NCBI GenBank assembly: GCA_016783865.1
Contig: JADHVS010000230.1
Span: forward strand, 1-6,691
Direction of reading: 5' to 3'
Source: Bacteroidales bacterium
GTDB lineage: Bacteria > Bacteroidota > Bacteroidia > Bacteroidales > SM23-62
DNA: 6,691 nt
The translations under genes and the position numbers were made by a program. Below the pieces are notes generated by a model. The model made no database searches and was not told the origin of the DNA. It worked only from the letters and a program-made list of their open reading frames with translations. Positions 6,522 to 6,691 of this stretch are shown here, in pieces; the first letter of the stretch is position 1, and each line of letters opens with the position of its first letter.

Positions 6522-6691
6522 TTACCATCCGGGATTTTGAGGCAGCAAGTTTGGATTCAAATCCAGCTCGTCCAACGGAATAGGAAACAGTTCATCCTGA
6601 CCTACCCTGAAGTTTGCAAAATTGGGATTTCTTGCTATAACATCACCGGTAGCAGGAACAGTAAAATCGTTCGCTATTTGTGGCCCGTACT
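6522..6691 (-). CDS. SusD-like outer-membrane nutrient-binding lipoprotein (C-terminal 55 residues)
   Basis: Only the 3' end is in the window: 55 codons and a TAA at 6522-6524, with the 5' end beyond base 6691. The tail DELFPIPLDELDLNPNLLPQ followed by NPGW-stop is the highly conserved C-terminus of SusD/RagB proteins, where LFPIP, the NPNL stretch and the final QNPGW are hallmarks. SusD-like proteins sit on the cell surface and form a lid on a SusC TonB-dependent transporter, capturing oligomeric or conjugated nutrients. A SusC gene is therefore expected just upstream, outside the window. The next gene downstream is the permease, 100 bases away on the same strand. The ligand cannot be told from this fragment; downstream genes suggest nucleosides or other ribose-containing compounds. 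Confidence 0.93.
   Translation of the reverse strand, partial: YGPQIANDFTVPATGDVIARNPNFANFRVGQDELFPIPLDELDLNPNLLPQNPGW

Overview
This window reads as a piece of a Bacteroidota chromosome. The evidence is the C-terminal end of a SusD-like outer-membrane lipoprotein at the right edge, secreted and lipoprotein-type catabolic enzymes, A-rich leaders with weak or absent Shine-Dalgarno sequences, and a moderately AT-rich composition (judged by eye, not counted). Every gene I can support lies on the minus strand. Transcription runs from the right edge to the left with gaps of 3 to 100 bases, so this looks like one operon.

In order of transcription: the last 55 residues of a SusD-like glycan-binding lipoprotein (6522-6691, start outside the window); a 100-base gap; a ten-helix GRP/ureide-permease-type sugar transporter (5417-6421); a ribokinase (4475-5397) whose ATG is out of frame with its body across a run of ten A residues; a lipoprotein of the ADP-ribosylglycohydrolase fold with an added C-terminal beta domain and a TTG start (2856-4442); a small secreted SnoaL/NTF2-like protein (2382-2852), starting 3 bases after the previous stop; a nucleoside-hydrolase lipoprotein (1296-2357); and a secreted right-handed beta-helix protein (1-1263) that runs off the left edge. 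That last gene is open from its ATG to base 1 without a stop.

The genes fit a ribose-scavenging route. A SusC/SusD pair (SusC presumably beyond the right edge) would take up ribose-containing material. The nucleoside hydrolase and the ADP-ribosylglycohydrolase-like lipoprotein would release ribose outside the cytoplasm. The permease would carry the sugar across the inner membrane, and ribokinase would form ribose-5-phosphate. This resembles in outline the ribose utilisation (rus) system known from Bacteroides thetaiotaomicron, which also combines SusC/D proteins, a nucleoside hydrolase, a permease and ribokinases. The less expected members here are the ADP-ribosylglycohydrolase-like lipoprotein, the NTF2-like protein and the beta-helix protein.

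The observation most worth checking is the A10 run at the start of the ribokinase gene. It is either a one-base sequence error, a real inactivating or phase-variable indel, or a slippage site needed to make the enzyme. No plus-strand gene, RNA gene, mobile element or CRISPR array was found, and no gene-free stretch exceeds 100 bases.
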